From the NCBI RefSeq assembly GCF_902170565.1, contig NZ_CABHXX010000110.1:62001-126000 (forward strand): a stretch of DNA of 64,000 nucleotides. Direction: 5' to 3'. Below are positions 36,493-46,075 of the stretch, one piece after another. Position 1 is the first letter of the stretch; each line of letters begins with the position of its first letter. Source of the stretch: Yersinia thracica. Lineage in GTDB: Bacteria > Pseudomonadota > Gammaproteobacteria > Enterobacterales > Enterobacteriaceae. The notes under the pieces were generated by a model. It was not told the DNA's origin. It was given only the letters and a program-made list of their open reading frames with translations, and did not search any database. The translations under genes were made by a program, and so were the position numbers.

Positions 36493-36957
36493 CTAATCTG
36501 CTTGTAATACCACCTGGTGGTCGAACTCTTTCTCACAATATTTGCATTTAAGGTGAATTTCACCCTGCTTGGCTTTCACTTTAAAGCTGGAATCGACAGG
36601 CTCGTTGTGGCTGATACAGTTGCTATTAGGGCAGGTGAGTACGGCGTCGATATGCTCCGGTAGACTGAGCGTCAGCTTTTTGACCACTTCGTAATTATCA
36701 ATGCGGTTGACGGTAGCATCCGGGGCATACATCGCCAATTGGTTGGCTTGTTGCTCTGTCAGGAAGGTATTTTCTATTTTAATCAAATCCTTACGACCTG
36801 AGCGCTTAGAGGGTAAGTTCAACCCGATGGTAATACGCTGGTCAGTGGCCGTCAGTTTGAACAGCGACAGCAATTTGAACCCGATTTGCGCCGGAATATG
36901 GTCAATCACGGTGCCGCATTTAATCGCTTCAACCTGTAGTTTGTAATCCTGAGTCAT
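36493..36957 (-). CDS. pyrI: Aspartate carbamoyltransferase regulatory chain PyrI
   Basis: A 154-residue regulatory subunit that binds CTP or ATP and controls PyrB. The zinc site is made by four cysteines in CPNSNC and CKYCEKEF. The ATG at 36957 has GGGGGA 7 bp before, so I preferred it to the TTG two codons upstream. It starts 12 bp after the pyrB stop. Confidence 0.96.
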   Translation of the reverse strand: MTQDYKLQVEAIKCGTVIDHIPAQIGFKLLSLFKLTATDQRITIGLNLPSKRSGRKDLIKIENTFLTEQQANQLAMYAPDATVNRIDNYEVVKKLTLSLPEHIDAVLTCPNSNCISHNEPVDSSFKVKAKQGEIHLKCKYCEKEFDHQVVLQAD

Positions 36958-36969
36958 GTTCAATCCCCC

Positions 36970-37905
36970 TTAAAGAGCCAAATCTGCGTTGAGTACCAGT
37001 GCCAACAGCGCCTGACGTGCAAAAATCCCGTTACCTGCTTGTTGGAAATAGTAGGCGTAAGGGGTTTTATCAACATCGGTGGTGATTTCATCAATACGTG
37101 GCAGCGGGTGTAGCACTTTGAGATTATCTCGCGCACCATTCAAATCAGCCGCGCGTAGGACAAACTGTGCTTTGACGTTGGCGTATTCTGATGGGTCAAG
37201 GCGTTCTTTTTGTACACGGGTCATATAGAGAATATCCAGCTCTGGCACCACTTCTTCAATACTTTCGTGCAGGCTATATTCAATACCTTTTTCTTCCAAC
37301 ATTTCAAGAATATAAGCTGGCATTGCCAGTGCATCCGGGGCGATAAAGAAGAAGCGATTGCCATCGAATTTAGCCAGCGCTTGGGTCAGCGAGTGCACGG
37401 TGCGGCCATATTTTAGGTCACCGACCATGGCAATATTGATGTTATCCAGCCGGCCTTGGGTTTCCTGAATGGTGAATAAATCGAGCAGTGTTTGAGTTGG
37501 GTGCTGGTTGGCTCCGTCACCGGCATTGACCACCGGCACATGGCCGGAGAATTGAGCGGCAAGGCGTGCAGCCCCTTCTTGCGGATGGCGCATGACAATG
37601 GCATCGACATAGGTGCTGATGACTGACATGGTGTCAGCCAGTGTCTCGCCTTTCTTACCCAGTGAAGTGTTGCTGCTATCCGAAAAACCGACGACGGAGG
37701 CGCCAAGGCGGTGAATAGAGGTTTCAAATGATAAACGGGTGCGGGTTGAGGCTTCGAAAAAGCAACTGGCGATCACTTTGTGTTTTAACAACTCAGGTTG
37801 CGGATGGCTTTTTAGACTGGCGGCAGTGCGTAATACCAGTTCCAGCTCCTCGCGACATAGGTCATTAATTGATATTATATGCTTGTGATACAATGGGTTG
37901 GCCAT
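36970..37905 (-). CDS. pyrB: Aspartate carbamoyltransferase catalytic chain PyrB
   Basis: A 311-residue catalytic subunit, the first committed step of pyrimidine synthesis (carbamoyl phosphate plus aspartate). It has the carbamoyl-phosphate motif [13 protein letters not shown], plus HPTQTLLD and [17 protein letters not shown] ribosome site precedes the ATG. It is preceded by the pyrL attenuator and, unusually, a miniature ERIC element inside the transcribed leader. Confidence 0.97.
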   Translation of the reverse strand: MANPLYHKHIISINDLCREELELVLRTAASLKSHPQPELLKHKVIASCFFEASTRTRLSFETSIHRLGASVVGFSDSSNTSLGKKGETLADTMSVISTYVDAIVMRHPQEGAARLAAQFSGHVPVVNAGDGANQHPTQTLLDLFTIQETQGRLDNINIAMVGDLKYGRTVHSLTQALAKFDGNRFFFIAPDALAMPAYILEMLEEKGIEYSLHESIEEVVPELDILYMTRVQKERLDPSEYANVKAQFVLRAADLNGARDNLKVLHPLPRIDEITTDVDKTPYAYYFQQAGNGIFARQALLALVLNADLAL

Positions 37906-37922
37906 TTCGCTCTCCTCTGTGA

Positions 37923-37986
37923 CCCGTCATACTTCAAGCTGCATGTGCGTTGGCTGCCTTTCTGCAACTCGAATTATTTAGGGTAT
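37923..37986. repeat. Miniature ERIC element upstream of pyrB
   Basis: About 64 bp with both ERIC ends (CCGTCATACTTCAAGCTGCA and CTCGAATTATTTAGGGTAT) but lacking the central core. It lies between the pyrL terminator and the pyrB ribosome site, so it is transcribed with pyrBI and can fold into a hairpin. Confidence 0.85.
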
Positions 37987-38032
37987 CTATTTTAATTGGT
38001 GATAATGCTTAATTTGGCTCCGATCGGCAGAC

Positions 38033-38063
38033 AAAAAAAAGCCCCTCAATGAGGGGCCTTTTT
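38033..38063 (-). terminator. pyrBI attenuator terminator
   Basis: Read on the minus strand: GCCCCTC-ATT-GAGGGGC followed by eight Ts. It overlaps the end of the pyrL stop codon by one base. With high UTP, polymerase and ribosome uncouple and transcription stops here. With low UTP the ribosome translating pyrL prevents hairpin formation. Confidence 0.93.
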
Positions 38064-38194
38064 CAGGATCGGTTTAGCAACGGGAGAAAGAACGGCAGTT
38101 GGCTGCCTGCTGGCAATCTATTTTGTCGGCCATCAATAGGGCCATTTTCAACAAAACGACGATGTTTAGCAAAATCCAAGCAGCTTTTCATCAT
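38063..38194 (-). CDS. pyrL: pyrBI leader peptide PyrL
   Basis: A 43-residue leader peptide ending at the attenuator. The C-terminal SQLPFFLPLLNRS resembles the E. coli PyrL LPFFFPL segment, encoded by pyrimidine-rich DNA that makes the U-rich pause region. GGGAG precedes two consecutive ATGs (38194 and 38191). It couples pyrBI transcription to the UTP supply. Confidence 0.88.
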   Translation of the reverse strand: MMKSCLDFAKHRRFVENGPIDGRQNRLPAGSQLPFFLPLLNRS

Positions 38195-38432
38195 ATCTCC
38201 CGGCAAATTGTGGCGAATTATACTCGCGTGGGATTTCTCTGCAAGGGGGAAAAGCCGCATTTTTTATGATTAGCAAACGATTACCCAGTACATTTTGATT
38301 TCAAATATCTTAAGTTAGGTTAGGTTTGTTTAGATGTTATTTGTTCAGTGACTGATTTGGTTGTTCACGCTGCGGTTCATCTTTCGGTTGATAGTTGTTC
38401 AGTTATTACCTTACCTCAGCGGCCTCAACCGA

Positions 38433-38633
38433 GCAGGAGGGCAGGCCGGCCCTCCTGCACCTGCGGCTTGCGCGAAATATTACTGCTTTCGCAGTCTCCT
38501 CCGGCAGCCGCTGGCCTTATCGAGCCAGCGCGAGTCGCTTCCTGCTCCAGCGCGCTTTTCGCCGCCGTCCATGGCGGCTCACTCGGGCCACCGTCTTTGT
38601 CGGTAATATTCCCGATTGCGCTCAAGGTCAAAA
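38433..38633 (-). other. Structured element, copy 1 (possible ncRNA or repeat)
   Basis: Read on the minus strand it starts TTTTGACCTTGA. It then contains a GCCGCC-ATGGAC-GGCGGC hairpin, the stem-loop AGCGCG-(18-nt loop)-CGCGCT at 38527-38556, and ends in a 10-bp hairpin GCAGGAGGGC/GCCCTCCTGC (38433-38458). The order and spacing match copy 2 on the other strand. It is GC-rich compared with its surroundings. Confidence 0.6.
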
Positions 38634-38652
38634 GAGAAAATCAAAACCATTG

Positions 38653-38858
38653 TTTTGACCTTGATGTTTAAAGCACATTTGAGCTGCCGAATGAAGAGTG
38701 AAGGTAGGACGCGAGGCAGGGAAGCCGAGCGAGCCGTGCTTGAGCAGGAGGCGAATCACGGCGGTCCGTCAGCCGAAATAATGAGTGAGGGAACCCACGC
38801 AGTGGGCAGGCGATACGTGCAAAAGCGCGGGATTCCACAAGGGGGCCGCTGCCCCCTT
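38653..38858 (+). other. Structured element, copy 2 (possible ncRNA or repeat)
   Basis: It starts TTTTGACCTTGA, has a small GGC-AGGGAA-GCC hairpin, then the stem-loop GCCGTG-(18-nt loop)-CACGGC at 38733-38762, and ends in an 8-bp hairpin AAGGGGGC/GCCCCCTT (38839-38858). The 18-nt loop is identical to copy 1 at 15 positions while the stems differ by compensatory changes, which points to a conserved RNA structure. Confidence 0.6.
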
Positions 38859-38958
38859 TGGCGGTTGGTTCATCGGAGATAGATTAAGTAGGCAATGAAG
38901 TTCTAACAACCGAACCGGATCACAAATCGAATATCAAACGGATCGCAAAAATGAAAAC

Positions 38959-39231
38959 TTAATCTTCATCAAACCCAGAATTAAACAACTCAATCACCGC
39001 CGCCAGCGCCTGTATCTCATCAGGCCCGGTCGCTTCAACCTCAATTTGGCGGCCTTTGGCGGAATCGAGCATCAGCAGTGCAATGACACTGCTGGCTTCG
39101 GCTTCGGTCCCACTGTCATTGCGTAACATCACTTCTGCATCAAAGCTTTGGACCAGCTCGAACAATTTCATTGCGGGTCTGGCGTGCATCCCCAACTTGT
39201 TTTTGATCTCAACTGTCTGTTTGACGGTCAT
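38959..39231 (-). CDS. ptsO: Phosphocarrier protein NPr
   Basis: A 90-residue HPr-like protein of the nitrogen PTS (PtsP to NPr to PtsN). The active His16 lies in [16 protein letters not shown]. It shares one base with the rapZ stop and is the last gene of the rpoN operon, as in E. coli. Confidence 0.95.
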   Translation of the reverse strand: MTVKQTVEIKNKLGMHARPAMKLFELVQSFDAEVMLRNDSGTEAEASSVIALLMLDSAKGRQIEVEATGPDEIQALAAVIELFNSGFDED

Positions 39232-40082
39232 TATTTACGCTTTTCCAGAGTGCGGTGACGTGATTGGACATTCTTCCCGCGAGCGCGGAAGTAATCGGCC
39301 AATTGTTCAGCAACGTAGACTGAACGGTGCTTACCGCCAGTACACCCAATGGCAACCGTCAGATAACTGCGATTATTGGTTTCCAGCATCGGCAGCCACA
39401 GTTCCAGATAGCTGCGGGTCTGATAAATAAAGTTGTGCACTTCTGTATGGCGATCGAGGAAGGAAGCCACCGGCTTATCCAAACCTGTCATGGGGCGTAA
39501 TTTCGGGTCCCAGTGCGGGTTTGGCAGGAAGCGGACGTCGAAGACATAATCTGCATCAATGGGAAGGCCGTGTTTAAAGCCGAAGGACTCAAACACCATG
39601 GTCAGCTCACGCTCGCGTTTACCCAGCAGACGGGTGCGCAGCATCTCAGCCAGTTCATGCACTGACATTTCAGAAGTATCAATAATCAAGTCAGCCCGTG
39701 AGCGCAAAGGCTCTAACAGGACGCTTTCTTCATCAATAGCACTTTCTAATGACAGATTTTTGGTCGACAGCGGATGTAACCGACGGGTATCACTATAGCG
39801 ACGAATCAGGGTATTGCGATCAGCATCCAAAAACAGCAACTGCGGTGAAAAGCTGTCCGGCAGTTGGGTCATGGCATGTTCAAATACCTCAGGAGATTCA
39901 GGCATATTGCGCACGTCTATGCTCACTGCGGCAGAGATATTCCTATCGGCGAGTGTACTCGCCAATTGCGGCAGCAGAACCACGGGCAAGTTATCGACGC
40001 AGTAGAAACCCATATCTTCCAATGCGCGCAAAGCAACAGACTTCCCTGAACCGGAACGGCCGCTGACAATCATCAGCACCAT
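39231..40082 (-). CDS. rapZ: RNase adapter protein RapZ
   Basis: A 283-residue protein that binds the small RNA GlmZ and presents it to RNase E, so controlling glmS and amino-sugar synthesis. Walker A is GRSGSGKS (residues 8-15). The C-terminal RNA-binding domain ends with [14 protein letters not shown] and a basic tail (RHRTLEKRK). It lies between ptsN and npr. Confidence 0.96.
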   Translation of the reverse strand: MVLMIVSGRSGSGKSVALRALEDMGFYCVDNLPVVLLPQLASTLADRNISAAVSIDVRNMPESPEVFEHAMTQLPDSFSPQLLFLDADRNTLIRRYSDTRRLHPLSTKNLSLESAIDEESVLLEPLRSRADLIIDTSEMSVHELAEMLRTRLLGKRERELTMVFESFGFKHGLPIDADYVFDVRFLPNPHWDPKLRPMTGLDKPVASFLDRHTEVHNFIYQTRSYLELWLPMLETNNRSYLTVAIGCTGGKHRSVYVAEQLADYFRARGKNVQSRHRTLEKRK

Positions 40083-40164
40083 GTGAGTGACTCCCTCTGT
40101 AGAACCCTATATTCCCGGCTACATAAGCCGGGCATAGCGAATAAAACGGATGTTTCCCCGTGAA

Positions 40165-40647
40165 TTACGCTGTTTCTGGCGGTAATTCAGTCATGATTTG
40201 ATAAAGCTCATCATCACTCTGCGCCGCCCGTAAACGACGACACACTGTTTTATCAGCTAATCGCTTGGCTACTAAAGACAAAGTGTGTAAGTGAGTTTTA
40301 CATTGATCTGCTGGAACCAACAAGGCAAATAATAGATCAACCGGTTGATTATCAATAGCATCGAAAGCAATAGGTTGGTCCAGGCGGATAAATACACCTA
40401 CAGCGCGCAGTGTATCTTCCTCCAGCTTGCCATGAGGTATCGCGATGCCACTACCAATGCCTGTACTGCCCATGCGTTCGCGGGTTAACACAGCATCGAA
40501 AACGATCTGTGACGGCAGGTTCAGCTGTTTGGCAGCTAACTCGCTGATAATTTCCAAAGCCCGTTTTTTACTTGAGCAATGTACGGAGCTTTTGGTGCAC
40601 TCGATATTTAATACCGAGCTTAATTGCAATGCTGGATCGTTGATCAT
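40165..40647 (-). CDS. ptsN: PTS EIIA-Ntr component PtsN
   Basis: A 160-residue EIIA domain. The active His72 lies in GIAIPHGKLEE. It receives phosphate from NPr and regulates potassium transport and nitrogen-linked functions. The ATG at 40647 gives an N-terminus close to E. coli; an in-frame GTG at 40659 would add 4 residues. A miniature ERIC element separates it from hpf. Confidence 0.94.
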   Translation of the reverse strand: MINDPALQLSSVLNIECTKSSVHCSSKKRALEIISELAAKQLNLPSQIVFDAVLTRERMGSTGIGSGIAIPHGKLEEDTLRAVGVFIRLDQPIAFDAIDNQPVDLLFALLVPADQCKTHLHTLSLVAKRLADKTVCRRLRAAQSDDELYQIMTELPPETA

Positions 40648-40745
40648 CTCATCTTTCACTTAAGCGCTGTTTTACGCCTGATGCCAGCGGAATATTCTTC
40701 TCTGCTGGCATCAGGTTGTGTAGCGAGTGTAGAACCTTTGCTGTG

Positions 40746-40802
40746 TACCCTCATACTTCAAGCTGCATGTGCTTTCCTGCAACTCGAATTATCCAGGGTA
40801 TA
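40746..40802. repeat. Miniature ERIC element between hpf and ptsN
   Basis: About 57 bp with TCATACTTCAAGCTGCATGT at one end and CTGCAACTCGAATTATCCAG then GGTATAT at the other, lacking the ERIC core. It lies inside the rpoN-hpf-ptsN transcription unit. Confidence 0.82.
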
Positions 40803-40820
40803 TAACAGCAACAAGGGCCC

Positions 40821-41108
40821 CTAATGTTGTTTTAGCTTATCTTTATGTTTGTTCAACTGGCGAGCCAATTTATCAACCAAAATATCAATTGCGGCGTACA
40901 TATCCTCCTGCTCTGAGCTTGCGTGCAACTCGCCCCCATTCACATGCACCGTTGCTTCTGCAATTTGTTTTACTTTTTCGACACTTAAAACCACATACAC
41001 TTGGTTAATGCGATCAAAATATTGCTCTAGTTTGGCAAATTTAGTGGTAACAAATTCGCGTAATGCTTCGGTTATTTCGACATGATGTCCGGTAATATTG
41101 AGTTGCAT
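40821..41108 (-). CDS. hpf: Short ribosome hibernation promoting factor HPF
   Basis: A 95-residue short HPF that binds the 30S decoding region and promotes 100S dimers in stationary phase. It starts MQLNITGHHVEITEALREFV and ends in a basic Lys-rich tail (HKDKLKQH). It starts 23 bp after the rpoN stop. Confidence 0.96.
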   Translation of the reverse strand: MQLNITGHHVEITEALREFVTTKFAKLEQYFDRINQVYVVLSVEKVKQIAEATVHVNGGELHASSEQEDMYAAIDILVDKLARQLNKHKDKLKQH

Positions 41109-41131
41109 AGTGTCTTCCTTCTCAGTTCAGG

Positions 41132-42565
41132 TCAAACCAACTGTTTACGCTGGTTTGACGGCGGGATGGATAACGACTCTCGGTACTTCGCAACAGTACG
41201 CCGCGCCACCATAATGCCTTGTTCGCATAATAGCGTGGTCAGCTTACTGTCACTCAGTGGTTTGGCAGGATTTTCTGCCGCAACCAATTTTTTCACCAGT
41301 GCACGGATTGCAGTGGAAGAAGCTTCCCCCCCACTTTCGGTATTGACGTGACTGGAGAAGAAATACTTCAGCTCGAAAATACCCCGAGGACTGTGCAGGA
41401 ATTTCTGCGTGGTCACACGGGAAATTGTCGATTCATGCATATCCACGGCTTGGGCAATGTCTGCCAGTACCATGGGTTTCATAAATTCAGGCCCATTCTC
41501 AAAAAAGGCCACTTGCTGCTCTACGATGCAGCGCGCCACTTTTAACAGCGTCTCATTGCGGCTTTCAAGGCTTTTTATCAACCATTTTGCTTCTTGCAGA
41601 TTGCTGCGGATAAACTGCCCGTCACTGTCATTACGGGTGCTGCTGCCCATTGCCGCATACTGCTGGTTGATTTTCAGGCGTGGAATGCTATCGGCATTCA
41701 GCTCTACCGTCCAGTGCCCTTTGTCTTTATGCACCAGAACATCCGGTATGACATACTCAGATTCCCCGGTATTGATAGACTGGCCAGGGCGCGGGTCCAG
41801 TGATTGAATCAGAGCAATGGCTTCTTTCAGTGTATCTTCTTTTAGCCGACTTAAACGGATCATCGTGCGGAAATCATGGTTGCCTAGCAAATCCAGATAA
41901 TCACTAATGACCAAGCGCGCTTCGGCCAGATAAGGCGTGTCTTTGGCATATTGCGACAACTGCACCAACAGGCATTCGCGCAAGTTGCGCGCCGCAACAC
42001 CAATGGGATCAAAGTGTTGTATCCGCTTAAGCACCGCCTCAACTTCGTCTAACCCGATGTTTTCATTTCCCATACTTTCCAGAATGTCTTCCAGTGGCAC
42101 AGTAAGATAACCGGTTTCATCCACCGCATCGACGATAGAAGTCGCAATTGCAGCATCAGTTTCAGAAAAGGGGGTCAAGTCCACTTGCCACATTAAATAG
42201 TCTTGTAGCGTTTGGGTGGTTTCCCCTTGATAGACCGGTAGTTCGTCGTCACTGTAATCATTGCCCATACCGGATGGCGTGCCTGCGGTGTAAATCTCAT
42301 CCCAGGTAGCATCCAGTGGTAACTCTTCCGGCATATCTTTTTGTTCCAGCGCTTCGCGGGTATCAAGCGCTTCACTGTCTACCGTTTCTTTTGCATCTAT
42401 CTCTTCGTGAAGATCGGTTTGCTCAAGCAGGGGGTTACTCTCCAGCGCTAACTGAATCTCCTGCTGGAGTTCTAGCGTAGAAAGCTGCAACAGGCGAATA
42501 GCCTGCTGTAGCTGCGGAGTCATTGCCAGTTGTTGGCTGAACTTGAGTTGCAAACCTTGCTTCAT
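41132..42565 (-). CDS. rpoN: RNA polymerase sigma-54 factor RpoN
   Basis: A 477-residue sigma-54 factor, the same length as in E. coli. The Gln-rich activator-interaction region is at residues 1-50 ([18 protein letters not shown]), an acidic linker follows (about 55-115), then the core-binding domain, the HTH, and the RpoN box [15 protein letters not shown] near the C-terminus. It is encoded just downstream of lptB. Confidence 0.97.
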   Translation of the reverse strand: MKQGLQLKFSQQLAMTPQLQQAIRLLQLSTLELQQEIQLALESNPLLEQTDLHEEIDAKETVDSEALDTREALEQKDMPEELPLDATWDEIYTAGTPSGMGNDYSDDELPVYQGETTQTLQDYLMWQVDLTPFSETDAAIATSIVDAVDETGYLTVPLEDILESMGNENIGLDEVEAVLKRIQHFDPIGVAARNLRECLLVQLSQYAKDTPYLAEARLVISDYLDLLGNHDFRTMIRLSRLKEDTLKEAIALIQSLDPRPGQSINTGESEYVIPDVLVHKDKGHWTVELNADSIPRLKINQQYAAMGSSTRNDSDGQFIRSNLQEAKWLIKSLESRNETLLKVARCIVEQQVAFFENGPEFMKPMVLADIAQAVDMHESTISRVTTQKFLHSPRGIFELKYFFSSHVNTESGGEASSTAIRALVKKLVAAENPAKPLSDSKLTTLLCEQGIMVARRTVAKYRESLSIPPSNQRKQLV

Positions 42566-42627
42566 AATGCGGTATCAATTTTCCTGGTGGCTAACAAAAT
42601 CATCAACAGCGTTTCAGAATGAGAAGA

Positions 42628-43353
42628 TTAAAGGCGGAACTCTTCACCCAGATAAACACGTTTAACTTGTTCGTCAGCCAAAATTTCCTGTGGTGTGCCG
42701 TGAGCGATTAAACGCCCTTGGCTTACAATATAAGCCCGCTCACAAACGTCGAGTGTCTCGCGCACGTTATGATCGGTAATGAGTACACCGAGGCCGCTGT
42801 CGCGCAGGTGCTCAATTATTTTTTTGATATCAATAACAGAAATCGGGTCAACCCCAGCAAACGGCTCATCCAGCAGAATAAACTTAGGATTGGCCGCCAG
42901 CGCACGGGCGATTTCAACTCGGCGACGTTCACCGCCGGAAAGTGATTGGCCCAGACTGTCACGTAAATGAGTAATATGGAACTCTTCCATTAACTCATCA
43001 GCCCGCTCCTGACGTTGCTCAGACGAGAGATCTTTACGGATTTCCAGCACCGCCATCAGATTGTTAAAGACACTCAGGCGGCGGAAGATTGAAGCTTCTT
43101 GCGGTAAGTAGCCAATTCCGCGCAGGGCGCGTTCATGCAGAGGCAAGAGGCTGATATCTTCGTCATCAATCACAATACGCCCGGCGTCACGCTGAACAAT
43201 GCCGACGACCATATAAAAAGTGGTCGTTTTACCGGCACCGTTCGGCCCAAGTAAACCGACAATCTCACCGGACTTTACTTTCAAGCTGACGTCTTCGACC
43301 ACTTTACGGCCTTTGTACGCCTTAGCCAGTTTTTCTGCGATTAATGTTGCCAT
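42628..43353 (-). CDS. lptB: LPS export ABC transporter ATP-binding protein LptB
   Basis: A 241-residue ATPase that powers lipopolysaccharide extraction by LptB2FG. It has Walker [10 protein letters not shown] (36-44), signature [15 protein letters not shown] and Walker [12 protein letters not shown]. It is 6 bp after lptA and followed by rpoN, the conserved enterobacterial order. Confidence 0.97.
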   Translation of the reverse strand: MATLIAEKLAKAYKGRKVVEDVSLKVKSGEIVGLLGPNGAGKTTTFYMVVGIVQRDAGRIVIDDEDISLLPLHERALRGIGYLPQEASIFRRLSVFNNLMAVLEIRKDLSSEQRQERADELMEEFHITHLRDSLGQSLSGGERRRVEIARALAANPKFILLDEPFAGVDPISVIDIKKIIEHLRDSGLGVLITDHNVRETLDVCERAYIVSQGRLIAHGTPQEILADEQVKRVYLGEEFRL

Positions 43354-43359
43354 AAATGA

Positions 43360-43905
43360 TTAGTTACTCTTCTTTTGGCCTGAAGCTGCTGGCCCTTTAT
43401 CTTGTAATTGGGACGGTAATAGCACGGTGGTGACGCGCTTGCCTTTATCACTGAAGGCTTCCATATGCTGCTTTTTCACCAAATAAGTGATGCGATCACC
43501 TTTGATATTGCTATCAAGCTGCTCGAGATAGGCATCACCGGTCAATACGACAAAATCGTTAGCGACTTCGTAACGCAGTTTTTGTCCATGGCCTTTCACC
43601 GGCTTACCGCTGTCTTGCATCTGATAGAAAGTGACCGGATTACCAAAACCTTCAATGACCATTTTGCTCTGATCACCCCCCGGACGGGTCACTACCACTT
43701 TATCAGCCTTAATCTCAATCGTGCCTTGCTTGATAATCACATTATCCGTAAATGTGATGGTATTCGCTGCCATATCTAGCGCTTGTTTGGCTGAGACAAC
43801 CTTGACGGGTTGGTCGGTATCACCCGTTAAAGCCAATGCTGGCAGGCTGGCGGCCAAAAGTGAGCTGGCAAGCAAAAAATGACGAATTTTATTTTTGGAT
43901 TTCAT
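43360..43905 (-). CDS. lptA: LPS transport periplasmic protein LptA
   Basis: A 181-residue periplasmic bridge protein. A signal peptide ends ...LPALA, with the mature protein beginning LTGDTDQPVKV, and a beta-jellyroll follows (VVVTRPGGDQ, VTFYQMQDSGKPV, NIKGDRITYLVK). I chose the ATG at 43905; a TTG at 43926 would lengthen the leader by 7 residues. The 5' end overlaps lptC. Confidence 0.95.
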   Translation of the reverse strand: MKSKNKIRHFLLASSLLAASLPALALTGDTDQPVKVVSAKQALDMAANTITFTDNVIIKQGTIEIKADKVVVTRPGGDQSKMVIEGFGNPVTFYQMQDSGKPVKGHGQKLRYEVANDFVVLTGDAYLEQLDSNIKGDRITYLVKKQHMEAFSDKGKRVTTVLLPSQLQDKGPAASGQKKSN

Positions 43906-44452
43906 AAGAGGTTTTAACCTTTTCAATCAGCTCGGCGGTTCTATCCCGCAAGTTGCCACGCATTTTCATGCCGTTAGAGGTAAATCCAACACCAAAGAGG
44001 GTTACTTCATCATCTGAGGAGACATCCTGAGTGATCAAATTAACCTGGGCGTTATCAGTTTTAATTTTTTGTAACTGTGCGTCTGGGGTTAGGCTATCAA
44101 CCTCAACATGACCATACAAATAAAGCATCTTATCATTGGTCAGCTTGGCGCGATCCGCACGTACTGTCCAAGTGGCGACGGCATTCTCATCAAACATTGT
44201 CATTACTGGCCGGGTAAACCAGGTCAGCTCTTGTTCGCTGAAATTCTGGACTTCTTCCGCCACCAGTTTATAACTCAACTGCCCAACTGGATTAAAAACC
44301 ACGGTAACAGTATGTTGGCTTTGCGATGAGGGTTCCTGATCGTTCGCCACATTTTGTATACCTTGTTGATTAAAACCGGAAAAGTTCCAGCCAATCAAAG
44401 CTAAGGCAATCAGCGCTAAGGATATTGTTATCCATAGTCTTGTTTTACTCAT
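43889..44452 (-). CDS. lptC: LPS export protein LptC
   Basis: A 187-residue bitopic inner-membrane protein linking LptFG to LptA. A single membrane segment lies at residues 6-25 (WITISLALIALALIGWNFSG), followed by a periplasmic jellyroll domain. It overlaps kdsC by 4 bp upstream and lptA downstream. Confidence 0.95.
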   Translation of the reverse strand: MSKTRLWITISLALIALALIGWNFSGFNQQGIQNVANDQEPSSQSQHTVTVVFNPVGQLSYKLVAEEVQNFSEQELTWFTRPVMTMFDENAVATWTVRADRAKLTNDKMLYLYGHVEVDSLTPDAQLQKIKTDNAQVNLITQDVSSDDEVTLFGVGFTSNGMKMRGNLRDRTAELIEKVKTSYEIQK

Positions 44453-45012
44453 ATCGACAATCCTTTAGCACCTTCGAGTTTACCTTGGGCTAATAATATC
44501 AAATCACATAACTCGCGTACTGCACCGCGCCCGCCATTGATTTGCGTGACATAATCCGCTTTGGGGATGAGTAACGGATGGGCATCCGCCACGGCGACAG
44601 ATAAGCCCACTTGCGCCATTACCGGCCAATCAATCAAATCATCACCAATATAAGCAACTTGTTCAGGCGGGCATTTTAATGCGGCCAATAACTCATTATA
44701 GGCGACCAGCTTATCAGATTGCCCTTGATAAAGGTGGGTAATGCCTAAGGTGTTGGCACGGTCTTCCAGTAATTTAGCATTGCGCCCAGTGATAATTGCC
44801 ACTTCAATACCTGAGGTTATCAGGCAGCGGATACCATAGCCATCCCGCACATTGAAAGCTTTCAGCTCTTCGCCCTGATTACCCATGTAAATCAAGCCAT
44901 CGGACATGACACCATCAACATCACAGATCAATAAGCGAATGTTGGCCGCACGTTCCATAACGTTGCTAGCGACTGGGCCATAGCATGTGTCCAGATATAC
45001 TGTGCTATCCAT
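44449..45012 (-). CDS. kdsC: 3-deoxy-D-manno-octulosonate 8-phosphate phosphatase KdsC
   Basis: A 187-residue HAD-family phosphatase of Kdo synthesis. The nucleophile motif is CDVDGVMSDG, with later motifs ITGRNAKL and IGDDLIDWPVM. It lies between kdsD (13-bp gap) and lptC (4-bp overlap). Confidence 0.96.
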   Translation of the reverse strand: MDSTVYLDTCYGPVASNVMERAANIRLLICDVDGVMSDGLIYMGNQGEELKAFNVRDGYGIRCLITSGIEVAIITGRNAKLLEDRANTLGITHLYQGQSDKLVAYNELLAALKCPPEQVAYIGDDLIDWPVMAQVGLSVAVADAHPLLIPKADYVTQINGGRGAVRELCDLILLAQGKLEGAKGLSI

Positions 45013-45025
45013 AATTTACCTTTTA

Positions 45026-46012
45026 TTAAACAACACCGGCTCTCAGCATGTCGTGCATATGCACCACACCCAGTAATTGGTCACCATCGGCCACTAATAC
45101 CGCAGTAATATGACGTGATTCCATCAGGTTGAGCACATCTACTGCCAACAGGTTTGGACGAACCCGAATACCGCCTTTGGTCATCACATCCGCGATTTTC
45201 GCGTTATTTAAGTCAATGCCCATATCGAATACACGGCGCAAATCCCCGTCGGTAAAGATACCCTTAATCATCATTAAATCGTCACAGATTACGGTTAAAC
45301 CCAGATTTTTCCGAGTAATCTCCAGTAATGCATCGCGTAATGAAGCATCAGGGCTGACGTGAGGAATCTCCGCACCGGTGTGCATAATATCGCTGATCCG
45401 CAATAATAATTTGCGTCCTAGTGCGCCGCCCGGATGGGAGAGAGCAAAATCTTCCTGAGTGAAGCCCCGCGCTTGTAGCAAAGCCACTGCGAGGGCATCT
45501 CCCATCACTAATGTAGCGGTGGTGCTGGTGGTCGGGGCCAGCCCCAGTGGGCAAGCTTCTTGCGGCACCTTGATACACAAGTGAATATCAGCCGCTTTGC
45601 CCATGGTGCTTTCTGGGTTGTTGCTCATGCAAATAAGCTGGATTTTCTGGCGCTTGAGGACGGGGATCAACGCCAGAATTTCGTTGGACTCGCCTGAGTT
45701 GGAGATGGCGAGCACGATATCTTGCGGCGTAATCATCCCCAAATCGCCATGACTGGCCTCGCCGGGATGGACAAAGAATGACGGGGTGCCGGTGCTGGCG
45801 AAAGTCGCGGCAATTTTGCACCCAATATGGCCAGATTTACCCATCCCCATCACGACAACTTTACCGTGGCAGTTAAATATGGCCTCACAAGCTCGGGCAA
45901 AATCGTCATTAATATATTGATCAAGTTGTGCCAGTCCTTCGCGCTCAATCTGTAATACTTGTTTACCCGCCTGTTGAAAATCAACTTTTGGCTGCAAATC
46001 AGAAAAAGACAT
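45026..46012 (-). CDS. kdsD: Arabinose-5-phosphate isomerase KdsD
   Basis: A 328-residue isomerase converting ribulose 5-phosphate to arabinose 5-phosphate for Kdo synthesis. It has an N-terminal SIS domain (GMGKSGHIGCKIAATFASTG, ISNSGESNE) and two C-terminal CBS domains (IMHTGAEIPH, VMTKGGIRV). The ATG at 46012 gives the same length as E. coli; an in-frame upstream ATG at 46042 adds 10 residues. Confidence 0.95.
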   Translation of the reverse strand: MSFSDLQPKVDFQQAGKQVLQIEREGLAQLDQYINDDFARACEAIFNCHGKVVVMGMGKSGHIGCKIAATFASTGTPSFFVHPGEASHGDLGMITPQDIVLAISNSGESNEILALIPVLKRQKIQLICMSNNPESTMGKAADIHLCIKVPQEACPLGLAPTTSTTATLVMGDALAVALLQARGFTQEDFALSHPGGALGRKLLLRISDIMHTGAEIPHVSPDASLRDALLEITRKNLGLTVICDDLMMIKGIFTDGDLRRVFDMGIDLNNAKIADVMTKGGIRVRPNLLAVDVLNLMESRHITAVLVADGDQLLGVVHMHDMLRAGVV

Positions 46013-46075
46013 TCTTGGTTCCCGCTCAATGTTGGTAGGCAATATGGGTTAGGCCGCAGTCAAGGGCAGCCAAAA

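Larger units (their letters stand above)
38195..38958. other. 764-bp intergenic region between pyrL and npr
   Basis: The pyrBI promoter lies near the left end. Most of the rest is occupied by two divergent structured elements (38433-38633 and 38653-38858). Short open frames here encode Arg/Gly/Pro-rich peptides without family support, and I treat the region as non-coding. Confidence 0.6.

Noticed and set aside
38616-38882. Open frames of 60-107 codons at 38348-38882 on both strands
   Set aside because: They overlap each other in several frames, are Arg/Gly/Pro-rich, lack ribosome sites, and coincide with the hairpins and inverted copies described as structured elements.
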